A DNA stretch of 64,000 nt from Botryococcus braunii. Taxonomy: Eukaryota > Chlorophyta > Trebouxiophyceae. The stretch's first letter is position 1. Each line of letters opens with the position of its first letter. Both the position numbers and the translations under genes were made by a program. Below, one piece after another: positions 1 through 9,835 of the stretch. The notes below the pieces were generated by a model. That model worked only from the letters and a program-made list of their open reading frames with translations, had not been told where the DNA came from and did no database searches. The stretch is taken from assembly GCA_002005505.1 (NCBI GenBank), contig KV908589.1, positions 1-64,000 of the forward strand. Reading direction: 5' to 3'.

Positions 1-731
1 CTGTGGAAAAATCATCGCTTTAGAGGGGCGCGACGACTTAAAAAGGTGGCTGTCCTTGACCCCACCACTGGGGCTCCTTACCAAGACATAGATGCATTGA
101 TCAGTGCACTAACAAAGTATGATGCTGCCGTGGGAGGCACGGCGCAGGGGAAAAGACAACGTCTTGGGGGCCCTAGTGTGGCAGCCACCACTGCCGTCGA
201 ATATGCCTACCCCACAGCCACCCCGGACGGGACATGGACAGGATACAACTATGGCTATGGTTATCAACAAGCCCCAACGTATGCTGCGGCTCCCATGGCC
301 ATGGCCCCAGTCTACCCTCAAGCAGGTCCATTAGCCTCCATGGCAGGTGGGCCTTCCCTGTATCCCCGTAGGGATGGGGTACCACCCTCAATGCGGGTAG
401 ATCGCCGCACTGGGTTCAACCCCGAGAGGCAGTGTTTCTCGTGTCAGAGCATGGGTCATGAGGCGTGGGTGTGCCTTTCAAACAAATGGCTGAACACCCT
501 GAGATCCCCTCACTGCTTTTCAGTGCACATTGCTCAACAGATTGTGAGGGACCGGCGGGCTCGGGAGTTCACTTCCTGTCATCCTGCACAGTTTGCAGAG
601 ATGGTGAATAGGGGCCAAGCATATGGTGGGGTGGGAACGGGCGGACGGACCAGCTGGTAGGACGGGCGCGGGCGGACGAGGCCGGGGACGAGGACGGGCT
701 ACGGAAGAGGGCGGGGACGGGCTAGAACATG
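1..731 (+). pseudogene. gag: Gyp1-A gag, C-terminal part, frameshifted
   Basis: C-terminal half of the Gag capsid/nucleocapsid protein, which packages element RNA into virus-like particles. The main open stretch is 46-660. It carries a CCHC zinc knuckle of the form CX2CX4HX4C (CFSCQSMGHEAWVC, about 445-486), expected to bind RNA. Compared with Gyp1-B, this copy has many one-base losses in G, C and A runs, which throw the Arg-Gly-rich tail out of frame near 640. The intact frame would end in the TGA at 730-732 that overlaps the pol ATG. The clustered homopolymer losses may be assembly errors rather than decay. Confidence 0.85.
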
Positions 732-1773
732 AACATGGAACAATACCTCACCACATTTTCTCCTTATCCTAATTTTTATTCTTCTTTAAAACAGCAAGCG
801 GGACAGCTTTTAGATTGTTTATTTTCTTGTAGCACTTCTTTGGAAGTTCAGCCCGATGGTACACACTTACCACAGTTTGTTGTTGTTAAACGGGGGAAGT
901 TGAACAAACATTATCACGCTTTCGGCAAGACCAACTTGGGACACCTCAAATGCATGCTTGCTTTGTCTTAGGGGCAAAAGTTGCCAAAAGTGCGACCATT
1001 TTTCCCTTTTTGAAGGGCATGCGTGTGCTCCTGCAAGGGAAAAAAGATAGGAATATTCCCTATTCCTATGTCGTTTACTATGCACCTCCCCAACATTGCA
1101 TATCATTTTGTCAGGCCCTAGCACATCCAGACCTTGCCTTCATCTTCAATATCAGGTGTGGGGGGTCAGTGGAGTCGCTCTGATAGATACCGGGGCAACC
1201 CACACATTTGTGCGCAGGTCTTTTGTGAACACCTTAGGCCTTCGGCCGGTGAACACTCCGGTGTCTGTCCAATTGGCAGATGGCCAAACAATGACCTCTG
1301 CCGGCACTGTTTCTTTAAGGTTGCATTTGTCAAGAACTTACGTTGAACAAAGGAAATTCATAGTCTGTGACAGGCTCTTGGATGGTATAGATGTCATTTT
1401 AGGAAATGATTTCTTGAAAGACCGGGGCGCATTCATAGACTACGCGCAAAATGCCTTGCATTTGAAGCCGGCACACTTCCCTCACTACATAACTCTCCGA
1501 AATAATGCGATTGTACCCGAGACAAGCCTAATAAATCATACTAAGATTATTTCAGCAATAAGTGCAAACAGGGCTTTACGGAAGGGTGCTCAAATGTTTT
1601 GGGAGTCGTGCGAGAGGAGACAAAGGAGGGACAATGGGAATGGAAGGGACCAGTCATGGAGGAGATTGTATTGGGGAAGTGGCCTCGGCTACCATGAAAG
1701 AAGAACCTCCCCATGGGATACAGATGAAGCCACCGACCTTAACCTAAACTCTCGGATGCAATTGGTAGTATGA
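729..1773 (+). pseudogene. pol: Gyp1-A pol, N-terminal domain and aspartic protease, frameshifted
   Basis: First third of Pol. The ATG at 729 overlaps the gag stop as ATGA (729-732). The product starts with a pre-protease region of about 145 residues, followed by a retropepsin-type aspartic protease with an IDTGATHTFV active site (about 1168-1200). Relative to Gyp1-B the frame is broken by single-base losses in G runs near 895, 1161, 1604, 1640, 1680, 1710 and 1757. The reading therefore hops among the frames covering 729-971, 950-1183 and 1096-1773. Pol is in one frame again from 1770. The protease would cleave Gag and Pol; as read here it could not be made. Confidence 0.85.
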
Positions 1774-4700
1774 CTGGCAAACCAAAGGAGCTGCGAGAAC
1801 TTCTGTTGCAGTTTCTAGATGTTTTCCCAGATAAGCTGCCAGAGTTGCCACCAGATAGGGGGGTAGCTCACACTATACCAATGGAACCAGGCCATGTACC
1901 CCCGTGCCGACCCACCTATAGGCTTGCTGAACCTGAAGTCAAAGAATGTAGGCGGCACGTCGAAGAACTCTTAACCCAAGGGTTCATTAGGCCTAGTTCC
2001 TCTCCTTATGGCAGCCCAATTCTGTTTGTTAGAAAAAAGGATGGTTCTTTCCGTATGGTCATCGACTATCGAGCGGTCAATAATCTCACAAGGAAAGACA
2101 AATATCCATTACCAAGAATTGACGATTTGCTAGATAAACTACAAGGCTCACGATATTTCAGTTCGTTTGACCTGTTGTCGGGTTACCACCAAGTACGACT
2201 GCATGAGGCGGATGTACCCAAAACAGCATTTAGGACACCTTTTGGGTCCTATGAGTTTTTGGTTATGCCCTTTGGGCTAACGAATGCTCCGTCAACTTTT
2301 CAAAGGTTGATGAATTCAATATTTCACGACTTTATTCATGAAGGCTTCGTCGTTATTTATCTAGATGACTTGTTAATCCACAGTCAATCCTTAGAGGATC
2401 ATTACCAACATTTGGCACGTGTGCTCGAGCGGCTCCGGGAACAGAAACTGTATGCTAAGTTATCCAAATGTGACTTCCTAACGTCAGAGTTGTGTTACTT
2501 GGGACATGTTGTTGGACGGGACGGGCTGAAAGTGGATCCGGCTAAAGTTAAAGCTATCAAGGACTGGCCAACTCCCACTACGGCGACGCACGTACGGCAA
2601 TTTCTGGGGCTAGCCAACTACTTCCGCAAGTTTGTCAAAAACTATAGTACGATAGCTGCCCCACTTACCCATCTAACTGGCAAGACTCCATGGATTTGGG
2701 GCAACACCGAGCAACATTCTTTTGATAGTCTCAAAAATGCCTTAGTCAATGCTCCCACCTTGGTATTGCCAAATCCACAAAAGCCGTACCGTGTCGTTAC
2801 CGATGCTAGTGACATAGGAGTTGGTGCAGTTTTATTACAAGACCAAAAGCCGGTCGCTTATTTCAGTAAAAAATTCAATTCAGCTGAGACGCGATATAGC
2901 ACAACTGAAAAAGAACTTTTAGGAGTCTTATATGCTTTGAAAGAGTGGCGCTGCTATGTCCTAGGCACCTCATTTGTTGTTGTCACTGACCATAAGGCTA
3001 ACAGCTTTTTACAAACCCAATCTCTCCTTTCACCCAGAAGGGCGCGGTGGGCCGAATATCTGCAACAATTTGACATTAAGTGGGAATGGTCACCTGGGGT
3101 TGGCAACCCAGCAGACCCACTTTCAAGATGTCCTAACCTGGCCGTGGCCAACGTGTCGGGTGAACATCTGGGGGAGCACTCTCTCCTTGTCGAAGCGGAT
3201 ATGATGGGGGCAGGGGAGGCTGCAGACTCTCACTCCCTACCCTCGCAACTGGAAGGAATGGAAGCATGGGTGCGGGTTCTCAAGGATGCTTATTTAGTTG
3301 ATGGATGGCTCTCGCGTAAACAAAACCGTCGGAAATTGGCCCACCGGAACGGGTTCTGGTATAAAAACTCGCGTTTGTATGTGCCCTCGCATTACGTTTC
3401 AGTGGACGGGGCGGAAAGGAACCTCCGTAGGGAAATACTTGAAAACCTTCATGGACCCCCAATAGTGGGTCACCAAGGGCGGGACAGGACAATCGAGCTG
3501 GTCGCCAGATCTTGGTGGTGGCCAGGGGTAAATGCAGATGTAACCGACTATGTAGCGCATTGCGACTCGTGCCAAAGAGTAAAACCTTTTTCAGGCTTAC
3601 CTGTAGGGTTGTTACACCCCTTAGAAATCCCTTCTCGAAAATGGGAGTCCATGTCCATGGATCTCATCACGGGATTACCTAAGACCAAATCTGGGTGCAA
3701 TGCAATTTGGGTTGGGGTTGATAGATTATCTAAATTTGCCCATTTTGCGCCGACGTCACAGGAGGCCGACGCCGCTGACATTGCCCAACTATTGCGCACG
3801 CGTGTCTTCACTTTACATGGCTTTCCCCGTGAGATAGTTTCAGATAGAGACCCACGTTGGGTGGGCAAGTTCTGTCAAGAGTTGTTTAGGCTCACGGGGT
3901 GCCGGTCCGCCTTGTCTACTGCTTTCCACCCCCAGAGCGACGGCCAGACTGAACGCATCAACAGAATCTTGGAAGATTACCTTCGGCACTATGTGGGGGG
4001 GAGACAGACTGATTGGGATAAGCATTTGTGTGAGGCCGAGTTTGCATATAATAACACTTACAATCAATCTATCAATACTACTCCGTTTCGCTTAACTTTT
4101 GGGCAGGACCCTGTGATCCCTTTTCAAGAAATCTATGATGCACCTGTTCTTGGTCGTGGTATCGAGCAAGAATATGTTCCAGCTGCGGCTGAGTTTGTCA
4201 GACGTATGCGGTGGGACTTAGAACGGGCCAGGACTTGCCTTAAGGCAGCCCAAGAAAGACAGAAAGCGTACGCCGATAAAAGGCGGCGGGACCTACCAGG
4301 CTTTGAAGTAGGTCAACAAGTCCTGCTTTCGTCAAAGAATATTAAGTTCAAACATTCCCGGACTAAGAAATTGTTGCCAAGGTACATTGGCCCCTTTCCG
4401 GTCACCCGGGTTATTTCCCCGGTAGCATACAAGTTGCTGCTACCTACGCATATGCGCATGCACGACGTATTCCATGTTTCCCTTCTCAAACCGTATAAAA
4501 CTGACGGAAGCGTGCAACCCCCACCTCCTCCTGAAATCATAGATGGTGAGCTAGAATATGAGGTGGAGGCAGTGCTTGCACATAGAGAGCGGAAACTTAG
4601 GGGCAAGAAAGTAGTGCGCGAGTATCTTATTAAGTGGTCCGGCTATGAGAGCATCCATAATACCTGGGAACCTGAGGAAAACTTAGTGCATTCTCGAGAG

Positions 4701-4802
4701 GCGGTACAGCAGTACTGGAGTCTAACCACGGGGCGTGGGTCGGAAGCTAAACGGACAGGAACGGAAGCTACATCTCAACGCAAGCGTGCTAGGCGTGCTT
4801 GA
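1770..4802 (+). CDS. pol: Gyp1-A pol: RT, RNase H, integrase, chromodomain
   Basis: Open frame of 1010 codons covering most of Pol. Reverse transcriptase spans about residues 50-270, with the YLDD catalytic box in VVIYLDDLL (about residue 200). RNase H follows (VTDASDIGVGAVLL, about 350). Integrase has its zinc-binding HHCC region ending in CDSCQRVK (about 600) and a DDE core with MDLITGLP, VSDRDPRW and GQTERINRIL (about 630-740). A chromodomain near residues 935-985 (EYLIKWSGYESIHNTWEPEENL region) marks a chromovirus; such domains steer integration to modified chromatin. The ATG at 1770 is internal: the true start is the gag-overlapping ATG at 729. This part has no lesion. Confidence 0.95.
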   Translation: MTGKPKELRELLLQFLDVFPDKLPELPPDRGVAHTIPMEPGHVPPCRPTYRLAEPEVKECRRHVEELLTQGFIRPSSSPYGSPILFVRKKDGSFRMVIDYRAVNNLTRKDKYPLPRIDDLLDKLQGSRYFSSFDLLSGYHQVRLHEADVPKTAFRTPFGSYEFLVMPFGLTNAPSTFQRLMNSIFHDFIHEGFVVIYLDDLLIHSQSLEDHYQHLARVLERLREQKLYAKLSKCDFLTSELCYLGHVVGRDGLKVDPAKVKAIKDWPTPTTATHVRQFLGLANYFRKFVKNYSTIAAPLTHLTGKTPWIWGNTEQHSFDSLKNALVNAPTLVLPNPQKPYRVVTDASDIGVGAVLLQDQKPVAYFSKKFNSAETRYSTTEKELLGVLYALKEWRCYVLGTSFVVVTDHKANSFLQTQSLLSPRRARWAEYLQQFDIKWEWSPGVGNPADPLSRCPNLAVANVSGEHLGEHSLLVEADMMGAGEAADSHSLPSQLEGMEAWVRVLKDAYLVDGWLSRKQNRRKLAHRNGFWYKNSRLYVPSHYVSVDGAERNLRREILENLHGPPIVGHQGRDRTIELVARSWWWPGVNADVTDYVAHCDSCQRVKPFSGLPVGLLHPLEIPSRKWESMSMDLITGLPKTKSGCNAIWVGVDRLSKFAHFAPTSQEADAADIAQLLRTRVFTLHGFPREIVSDRDPRWVGKFCQELFRLTGCRSALSTAFHPQSDGQTERINRILEDYLRHYVGGRQTDWDKHLCEAEFAYNNTYNQSINTTPFRLTFGQDPVIPFQEIYDAPVLGRGIEQEYVPAAAEFVRRMRWDLERARTCLKAAQERQKAYADKRRRDLPGFEVGQQVLLSSKNIKFKHSRTKKLLPRYIGPFPVTRVISPVAYKLLLPTHMRMHDVFHVSLLKPYKTDGSVQPPPPPEIIDGELEYEVEAVLAHRERKLRGKKVVREYLIKWSGYESIHNTWEPEENLVHSREAVQQYWSLTTGRGSEAKRTGTEATSQRKRARRA

Positions 4803-5290
4803 CGCCCTGGCAGGTCGGGTCGGCCCCTTGGTGCTCCTTTTGTGGGAAGCTCTGGACGTGGCAACCAGAGTGCACCTTGGGGGTACTCCAGTATGGGTAG
4901 ACCTTAGGAGTGGAACGGACATGGGAACGGACGAGAGTGAGGCGCGTGGCCCCTCTCGGGTGCGTGCGGTGCTAACCGCTCACCCTGGACAGGACACATG
5001 TGTAGAGTGTCGCGACTTGTGTTTACCCTGATGTATCGTGATGTGGAAAGGACCAGTGGAAAGGACCGGACTAGTTGTCGTATCGGTTCCGGGGTTCGCG
5101 TAAAGGACAGGACTGGACATGTAGGAACATACACGGACTGGACTGGATATGTAAGGAATGGACAGGACAAGGGGTCCGGCTGGGGCTGGGGACGCCGGAC
5201 TAGCGACTCTCGGTCTCTAAAGCTCCAAAACCTAAAGCCTTGGGTGGTTAGGTTAGTCTCCTTACCTACTTGGCCGGGACGTCCAAGATA
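4803..5290 (+). other. Gyp1-A 3' noncoding region with GGAC-rich repeats
   Basis: About 490 bp between the pol stop and the polypurine tract. No credible gene: the open frames here persist only because the Gyp1 copies are nearly identical. The right half is full of degenerate GGACT, GGACA and GGAAC units (5040-5180). A stem-loop at 4958-4985 is conserved in Gyp2. Confidence 0.8.
4958..4985 (+). promoter_or_regulatory. conserved 3' UTR stem-loop (Gyp1-A)
   Basis: Two-part stem: GGGTG pairs with CACCC and GCGGT with ACCGC around a four-base loop (GCTA), with a small CGT/T internal bulge. The same fold with different loop bases is present twice in Gyp2 (19275-19302, 19340-19367) and in Gyp1-B. 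A role in RNA processing, export or packaging is inference. Confidence 0.5.
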
Positions 5291-5302
5291 GGAGGGGGAG
5301 GA
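5291..5302 (+). other. polypurine tract of Gyp1-A
   Basis: GGAGGGGGAGGA lies immediately before the 3' LTR, where the plus-strand primer for reverse transcription is expected. Confidence 0.85.
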
Positions 5303-5543
5303 TGTAACAGGGGTTCAACGATCGGGTGAACCTCGTGACGCATAACGGCGTTACACGTGCAGTAGCGCACCGGTGGTGCTGCTGTGCGGGCAGAGATTGG
5401 ACAAGATAGAGAGGTGTTAGGATAGTCTAGGCACCTAAAGGCTTGGGTTTAGAGTTATAGAGACCTTGGGCGAGAGGTGGAGCCCCATTATGTAAGGTTC
5501 GTGGCAGTCGGGGTTTGGGACCTTTGCCGATCGGTCCGTGACA
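5303..5543 (+). repeat. 3' LTR of Gyp1-A (241 bp)
   Basis: Begins TGTAACAG and ends GTGACA, giving canonical TG...CA ends. It matches both 241-bp LTRs of Gyp1-B, with at least one difference near 5393. The host copia LTR resumes at 5544. Confidence 0.95.
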
Positions 5544-5688
5544 CTCCGGGTGTTTCCTTAAAGTTGCCCAATCAGTCCTTGATTGTTCATGTTCTAGACT
5601 CTACTCTTCGTCACACAGTAGAGCGAACTTTGACTCACACCCTCCGTGCCGCCACTGCACAGGAATACGCCAAGCCCATAACCTAACA
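5544..5688 (+). repeat. 5' LTR remnant of Cop1-A (last 145 bp)
   Basis: Matches the end of the 692-bp Cop1 LTR. The rest lies left of Gyp1-A, outside the window. It includes most of the LTR-end copy of the duplicated LTR module. It ends GCCCATAACC-TAACA, which is inverted in the primer site that follows. Confidence 0.93.
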
Positions 5689-5705
5689 TGTTATGGGCCC
5701 ACCAC
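5689..5705 (+). other. primer-binding site of Cop1-A, half-tRNA type
   Basis: TGTTATGGGCCCACCAC abuts the LTR. Apart from the second base it is complementary to the anticodon arm of eukaryotic initiator tRNA-Met (GUGGUGGGCCCAUAACC), not to a tRNA 3' end. Cop1-B has G in place of T at the first position of the site. Confidence 0.85.
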
Positions 5706-5756
5706 TCTCCCGTTGAGTGTGTGTGGCTGGCTCAAGAATCGGAGACGAGAAGCTGT

Positions 5757-6254
5757 ATGGCCAAGCGCCGCAGATCGAAGCAGACTGCTCGCAAGACTAC
5801 CAACGTCGACGTTCCTGCTCGGTTAAGAACCGGTCCACCTTCGTACAACGATGAAATCAGAAACGGAGGACAGCAAGGAGATCGGACTCCTGACGAACGG
5901 GCTGCCATTGTAAAAGACTACGTGTTTCATCTGTACGTTGGACGACCTCTCCCCGTGCCAGCGTGGTTTGGTTCAAGATTTCCCACGTATCCAGCATACA
6001 AGTTCACTCCTTGGGAACAATCATTCGTTAATTTGGAACCAGGTTTCATCACCAAAGAGAAATTTCGGAGGTATTGTAGTGTAACGAAGTGGCTCAACAG
6101 AGAGCAAGAATTTGCTGAGCACACTGCATATTTGGCGGTTGAGTCTGCACTGGCAACTATTCCAGTGAAGGCCTTTCAGGATGTGCTGATCCCTAACATT
6201 CGTGACGAGTCTGAGTGGGAAACTGATTCAGACCTTGAAGGCATTGTGGAGTAA
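5757..6254 (+). CDS. ORF1 of Cop1-A: conserved small protein upstream of gag, unknown function
   Basis: A 165-aa frame between primer site and gag. I chose the ATG at 5757 because the product starts MAKRRRSKQTARK and aligns with the basic starts of the Cop2 and Cop3 homologues; the frame itself opens earlier. Visible parts: a basic N-terminus (residues 1-25), a core with TPDERAAIVKDYV (44-56), AWFGSRFPTYPAYKFT (69-84) and SFVNLEPGFIT (89-99), a TAYLAVESALA block (123-133), and an acidic tail (148-165). Homologues lie at 35544-36068 and 47155-47679. I recognise no known domain. The gag ATG follows 51 nt after the stop, so the RNA would be bicistronic. The reading frame is intact, unlike gag-pol of the same element. 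Confidence 0.8.
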   Translation: MAKRRRSKQTARKTTNVDVPARLRTGPPSYNDEIRNGGQQGDRTPDERAAIVKDYVFHLYVGRPLPVPAWFGSRFPTYPAYKFTPWEQSFVNLEPGFITKEKFRRYCSVTKWLNREQEFAEHTAYLAVESALATIPVKAFQDVLIPNIRDESEWETDSDLEGIVE

Positions 6255-6305
6255 GTGGTTTAAGTGTACCTCTGACGCTAGAAACTGACATTCAGTGTGC
6301 ACACT

Positions 6306-8638
6306 ATGACTTCTAAGAAGAAGAGTCAGTCATCTAGTGGAACCTCTGCGTCTGTGAGTGAGACCACTACCTCAACACCTGTGAGAGAGCCTTGCACTCC
6401 CAGCACATCCAGGGGAGAAGGTGATGAGTTGCCAAAGGTGATTCCTACACTTGTGAAGGTACATATCAAGCTAAAAGAAAAGGGACACAACATTATGATT
6501 TGGAAGAATGCGTACCTTGCAGCAAATGAGGCCAAGGGATCACTGCCTGCAGTACTTGAGGACATGCCTGGGACCACGCATGATGCTGCAGCACTGCTGT
6601 TGCTGTATGAATCTGTACCCGAAGAGTGGCACGGGGAATTATCTGATTTATCCTCTGCATATGTTGCATATGAATATATCTGTAGGAAGTTCATTGGGGG
6701 TTATAATCTCCAAGCCAACATGGACTGGCTGTTGGAGATGAGTCAGGGGATGAAGCACGACGAGACCATTTCCCAATATGTGAGTCGCATGCTGAATCTG
6801 AAGGCATGTCTTCAGAGGAATAATCATCCTCTTCTGGATAGCTTTGTAGCTACCCAAATTGTGCAGGGTCTACCTGAAGCAGCCAAGGAGACAGGCAGCC
6901 TGTCAACAGCAGCAGGGACCCACTCAACAAGCTGGCAGACCTGCTGAGGACCATAGCCGTTGCTCTGGGGTTTGATGAGACTGCCCCACGTAAGCCACGA
7001 GTTTTGGCTGTTCCTCAGGGCAGCAACAGAGTCAGCACCCCTGGAGCATTCAGTGGAGCCAGTCCTTCGCCCTCAACCGGACAGTCCGATTCCAAGGGAG
7101 TTTGCAACTACTGCAATAAAAAGGGCCATTATTGGAGAGACTGCAGAAAGAGGCGCAGGGACGAGGAGACACAGAGGAATGTGGTGGCAGCTGTCCAACA
7201 GCTGCAAGGCATGTGGCCTCAGGGCCAGCCATCTATGGGTGGACACCATCCCCCAGTAGCCCAACTGGCCCATCATGGTGCAGATGCCTTCCCTGCTTGG
7301 TTTCAGCCTCCTGCTCCACCTCCACCTCCTCCTGAAGGTATGCTGTACACAATATCTCACAATGTCCTGGACAGTACGATCAGTAAACCCCTGCAGCACT
7401 CCTGGCTGGTTGACAGTGGGGCCTCGGTCCACCTAGTAAATGACGTGGCATTGCTGCATAACCCTATCATCCATGCCAAACCAATTCCCCTGCACTTGGC
7501 CACCTCTGATGCCACTAGGTGTATTATTGCATCTGGGTCAGTCTGCATTTTGAGCCCGCAACGCATTCCCCTCTGGATCCATCATGTGCAGTGTGTCCCT
7601 TCAGCTACCACCAACATCCTGTCAGTATCTGCTGCCCTTAGGGATGGTGCAGTATTCCAAACAGACAATGTGGGTGCCTTTTCGTATGTCAGTGGACCAA
7701 ACCACTGGAGAGCTCAGGTCACTGCAGAGATGGGACTGTACTACATTCATAGTGTAGTTGCAGTGAGAGGAACCAGCACATCAAAGCATGCAGCCAGTGC
7801 AACCAAACAGCTAAAATCCAGTATCTTATCACACAGCTGTGCCAAACGTTACTTGTGGCATAGCAGAATGGGACACCCTGGAGAAACGTGGATGCAGCGT
7901 CTTGCTAAGGAGAACCTGGTGACTGGGATTGACACCTCCCTCTCTCCCTGCACTGATTGCCCGGTACACTGTGAAGCGTGTATTGAAGGAAAGACTGCCA
8001 GACCCTCTTTCGGAATCAGTACCAGACCTGCCTTGGAACCTCTGGATCGAGTACACATAGATACTGTGGGTCCTATTACACCTGCAGCCATTACTGGTGA
8101 ACGTTTGTGGGTTACTGTACTGGATGAAGCCTCTCAGTGGAAAGCAGTTATTCCAGTAAAGTCCAAAGACACCATCAGTGCAGCTGTCAGGGACTCACTT
8201 GTTTACTGGCAGACGCAACGAAAAACCACTGTGAAGTGTGTCAGATGTGACAGAGGAACTGAATTTGTTAATGCCCGGTTCAAGGAGTTCTGTGCCTCCC
8301 AGGGGACTAAGCTGGAGACCTCTGCCCCGTACACCCCACAGCAGAATGGAGCAGCTGAACGAGCCAACCGAACCCTGAAGGAAAGAACCCGGACTATCCT
8401 GAGCTTTGCTGCTGCCAGTCCCACCCTCCGGAAAGAAGCCCTGGAGACAGCATGCACCCTGCCTAACATGGGCCCAAGCACAGGCAGGGACCTTACCCCC
8501 TTTGAATTGTTCTGGGGATATAAGCCTGATGTCTCACTCCTTCGCACATGGGGTTGCCTTGCATATGTGCATATCCCAGATGTCCAGAGGCCAGTCTTTG
8601 CACCAAAAACTGTGCCAGGAATGCTCACCGGTTATTAA
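6306..8638 (+). pseudogene. gag-pol: Cop1-A gag-protease-integrase, frameshifted, ends at nonsense codon
   Basis: Starts MTSKKKSQSSSG at the ATG 6306. A copia-type Gag is followed by a CCHC knuckle (CNYCNKKGHYWRDC, about 7100-7145), a protease with SWLVDSGASVHLV (about 7400-7440) and an integrase with HIDTVGP, CDRGTEF and the NGAAERANRT glutamate (about 8055-8370). Compared with Cop1-B, one C is lost near 6915, shifting the frame; the frame read as 7004-8638 then carries the rest. A TCA-to-TAA change ends it at 8636-8638. Coding similarity continues past the stop to 9094. Confidence 0.88.
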
Positions 8639-9094
8639 GCCTCCTCCAAAGCCTATCGGATATACATGGGTGGGGGTATATGGCGAGAGAGCAGAGATGT
8701 CATCTTTGTGGAGCATCTCAGAGGGGCCTCTCGTGTTGGTCTCAGTGTGACTCCTGCTCAGTCTGAGGAATTTCTTTCCCCTGTTCCCTCTGAACCCAGC
8801 ACTACCAAACAGCACCCAGAGCCAGTTAAGGTATCCTGTGGAGACGACAGTGAGGCAGAGATCCAGGACTCATCAGTTGAGACAGTGCATCCACACGTTT
8901 CCCAGGAAGACACAGACTCAGAATGTCCAGGACCCTCTGGGAAGGCTGAGCCCGAGCCTGACCCCCAGAGATCCACTGCTCCCGCGGAGATCCGAAGGAC
9001 CATCGAAGCAGCTCTGGACCTGGCCCGCGGCACTCATTCGGACTCTGGACTACAGCAACAAATGATGCGAGCTCAAGAGTCTCTCAGACCGACC
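8639..9094 (+). pseudogene. gag-pol: Cop1-A integrase end and linker, up to Gyp1-B insertion
   Basis: Continues the Cop1-A frame after the nonsense codon: the WRESRDVIFVEHLRGASRVG block that closes integrase, then the acidic Ser/Pro/Glu-rich linker. It is cut at 9094 by Gyp1-B; the TSD CGACC is at 9090-9094. The frame resumes at 15615. Confidence 0.88.
9090..9094. repeat. TSD of Gyp1-B, left copy (CGACC)
   Basis: Identical to 15610-15614. The undisturbed site is visible in Cop1-B near 39981, in the opposite orientation. Confidence 0.95.
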
Positions 9095-9335
9095 TGTCAC
9101 GGACCGATCGGCAAAGGTCCCAAACCCCGACTGCCACGAACCTTACATAATGGGGCTCCACCTCTCGCCCAAGGTCTCTATAACTCTAAACCCAAGCCTT
9201 TAGGTGCCTAGACTATCCTAACACCTCTCTATCTTGTCCAATCTCTCCCCGCACAGCAGCACCACCGGTGCGCTACTGCACGTGTAACGCCGTTATGCGT
9301 CACGAGGTTCACCCGATCGTTGAACCCCTGTTACA
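9095..9335 (-). repeat. 3' LTR of Gyp1-B (241 bp)
   Basis: Read on the minus strand it begins TGTAACAG and ends GTGACA. I see no difference from 15369-15609. Confidence 0.96.
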
Positions 9336-9347
9336 TCCTCCCCCTCC
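9336..9347 (-). other. polypurine tract of Gyp1-B
   Basis: TCCTCCCCCTCC on the plus strand, i.e. GGAGGGGGAGGA on the element strand, directly before the 3' LTR. Confidence 0.85.
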
Positions 9348-9835
9348 TATCTTGGACGTCCCTGCCAAGTAGGTAAGGAGACTAACCTAACCACCCAAGG
9401 CTTTAGGTTTTGGAGCTTTAGAGACCGAGAGTCGCTAGTCCGGCGTCCCCAGCCCCAGCCGGACCCCTTGTCCTGTCCATTCCTTACATATCCAGTCCAG
9501 TCCGTGTATGTTCCTACATGTCCAGTCCTGTCCTTTACGCGAACCCGGGAACCGATACGACAACTAGTTCGGTCCTTTCCACTGGTCCTTTCCACATCAC
9601 GATACATCAGGGTAAACACAAGTCGCGACACTCTACACATGTGTCCTGTCCAGGGTGAGCGGTTAGCACCGCACGCACCCGAGAGGGGCCACGCGCCTCA
9701 CTCTCGTCCGTTCCCATGTCCGTTCCACTCCTAAGGTCTACCCATACTGGAGTACCCCCAAGGTGCACTCTGGTTGCCACGTCCAGAGCTTCCCACAAAA
9801 GGAGCACCAAGGGGCCGACCCGACCTGCCAGGGCG
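9348..9835 (-). other. Gyp1-B 3' noncoding region
   Basis: Same as 4803-5290 in the other orientation. Holds GGAC-rich repeats and the conserved stem-loop at 9653-9680. No gene seen. Confidence 0.8.
9653..9680 (-). promoter_or_regulatory. conserved 3' UTR stem-loop (Gyp1-B)
   Basis: GGGTG/CACCC outer and GCGGT/ACCGC inner stems around a four-base loop, as in Gyp1-A and Gyp2. Function unknown. Confidence 0.5.

Larger units (their letters stand above)
1..5543 (+). mobile_element. Gyp1-A: Ty3/gypsy chromovirus, 5' end outside window
   Basis: Partial LTR retrotransposon of family Gyp1, entering the window inside gag and ending with its 3' LTR. Order gag, pol (protease, RT, RNase H, integrase, chromodomain), 3' noncoding region, polypurine tract, LTR. 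It is almost identical to Gyp1-B at 9095-15609, which lies in the opposite orientation. It is inserted in the 5' LTR of Cop1-A: Cop1 LTR sequence resumes at 5544. The matching TSD and 5' LTR lie left of the window. Family assignment rests on the gypsy domain order and the C-terminal chromodomain. Confidence 0.95.

Noticed and set aside
4735..5291. Open frames of 97-98 codons in the Gyp1 3' noncoding region, repeated at 9347-9903
   Set aside because: They are identical only because the two Gyp1 copies are nearly identical. They overlap GGAC repeats and have no counterpart in Gyp2, so I do not call an envelope-like or accessory gene.
7050..7432. Many antisense open frames of 60-140 codons over copia and gypsy coding regions (e.g. 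7073-7432, 8203-8628, 10032-10325)
   Set aside because: They shadow the real coding frames and show no independent domains or conservation.
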